From NCBI GenBank assembly GCA_033239525.1, contig BSYO01000004.1, positions 8,337,410 through 8,401,409 of the forward strand: a stretch of 64,000 bases of DNA, given 5' to 3'. The notes below the pieces were generated by a model. It saw nothing but the letters and a program-made list of their open reading frames with translations. It did no database searches and was not told the DNA's origin. Positions 63,491 through 64,000 of this stretch are shown here, in pieces. Position numbers and translations under genes: made by a program. Each line of letters opens with the position of its first letter. The stretch's first letter is position 1. Origin of the DNA: Nepenthes gracilis. Taxonomy: Eukaryota > Streptophyta > Magnoliopsida > Caryophyllales > Nepenthaceae.

Positions 63491-64000
63491 ATTATCTTTT
63501 AAGTGTGCCTAAGAATTTCATGTGGGCTGGCCAGAAATCTGAACTGCCAAGGGCAGACCAGGGTGCAGTTTCTTCAACATAGGAGATCGGATGGGCAATG
63601 GACCACCTCCACTCTGCGCAGCTACTAGATAGCCCCGGCTGGGCTTCACCTTTAGACCAACCACGTATATTCCACACAGTCGGTGGTCCATGTTTCCTCA
63701 ATTCTTGAAAAAACAGCAAAATGCGTCTCCCATAGAAGATTAAAAAGGACGATCACCTGTAGCAGCCGTCCGATCCAAAGGGTATGTGATGATCAATCGC
63801 TGCCATCAACGGACAGGGGAGGGGCGGTTGGTTGGACCGTGGGAGCCAATTAAAGAGGGCATTTATTTCATTGTTGCCAAGTCTCTAAAGCAACGTCTTA
63901 TCTGTCTATCTGCACGAAGGAAATAATAAAAGACAAACCTTGACGCGGTTCTTCAAAGAATGTCTTTGGGGGCATGGCCAAGTTTCAAACAGTGACGTCC
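63491..64000. other. window edge, GC-richer, no gene identified
   Basis: Composition rises toward the edge. No reading frame shows a known domain. It could be the promoter side of a gene beyond the window or a repeat cut by the edge. Confidence 0.3.

Noticed and set aside
1..64000. A CRISPR array, bacterial operon or prophage-like system
   Set aside because: No spaced direct-repeat array or compact same-strand gene cluster exists; gene structure and transposons are those of a plant nuclear genome.

Overview
The window is nuclear DNA of a flowering plant, most likely a eudicot. It is AT-rich, its genes have many short exons with GT-AG introns, and it carries LTR retrotransposons, DNA-transposon remnants and a MITE. 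Gene families (bHLH, CslC glucan synthase, a plant HhH protein, a membrane J-protein) are named from remembered family motifs; no database search was possible. The species cannot be named.

Layout. 1-5300: intergenic, with a 360-bp tandem duplication. 5300-8743 (+): a bHLH transcription factor of the Arabidopsis bHLH74/bHLH49 type, eight coding exons, long leader with two short uORFs. 9215-18534: an old composite Ty1-copia insertion with three LTRs and two decayed internal regions; one 5-bp target duplication (CTAAA) encloses the whole structure. 20927-23857 (-): a CslC-type xyloglucan glucan synthase gene with five exons and standard glycosyltransferase motifs, but exon 1 has two stop codons and two frame shifts, so it is called a pseudogene. 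29423-37845 (-): a 219-aa helix-hairpin-helix protein of DNA-glycosylase-like type whose third intron holds a nearly complete 4.97-kb copia element (TSD TAATC). 40547-50278 (-): a 240-aa membrane-anchored J-domain protein with seven exons; intron 6 holds a chimeric LTR-element remnant with host-gene fragments, including a receptor-like cytoplasmic kinase piece, and intron 2 holds a 173-bp MITE with a 9-bp TSD. 51800-64000: AT-rich repeat-laden DNA with remnants of hAT and CACTA transposases, then GC-richer islands without a recognised gene.

The host genes are unrelated in function: transcription, cell-wall hemicellulose synthesis, a DNA-repair-like fold and a chaperone cofactor. What ties the window together is transposon load. 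Both large intronic insertions lie antisense to their host genes, and the host reading frames still join in phase across the introns. No bacterial-type operon, CRISPR array or confidently recognised tRNA or rRNA gene was seen.
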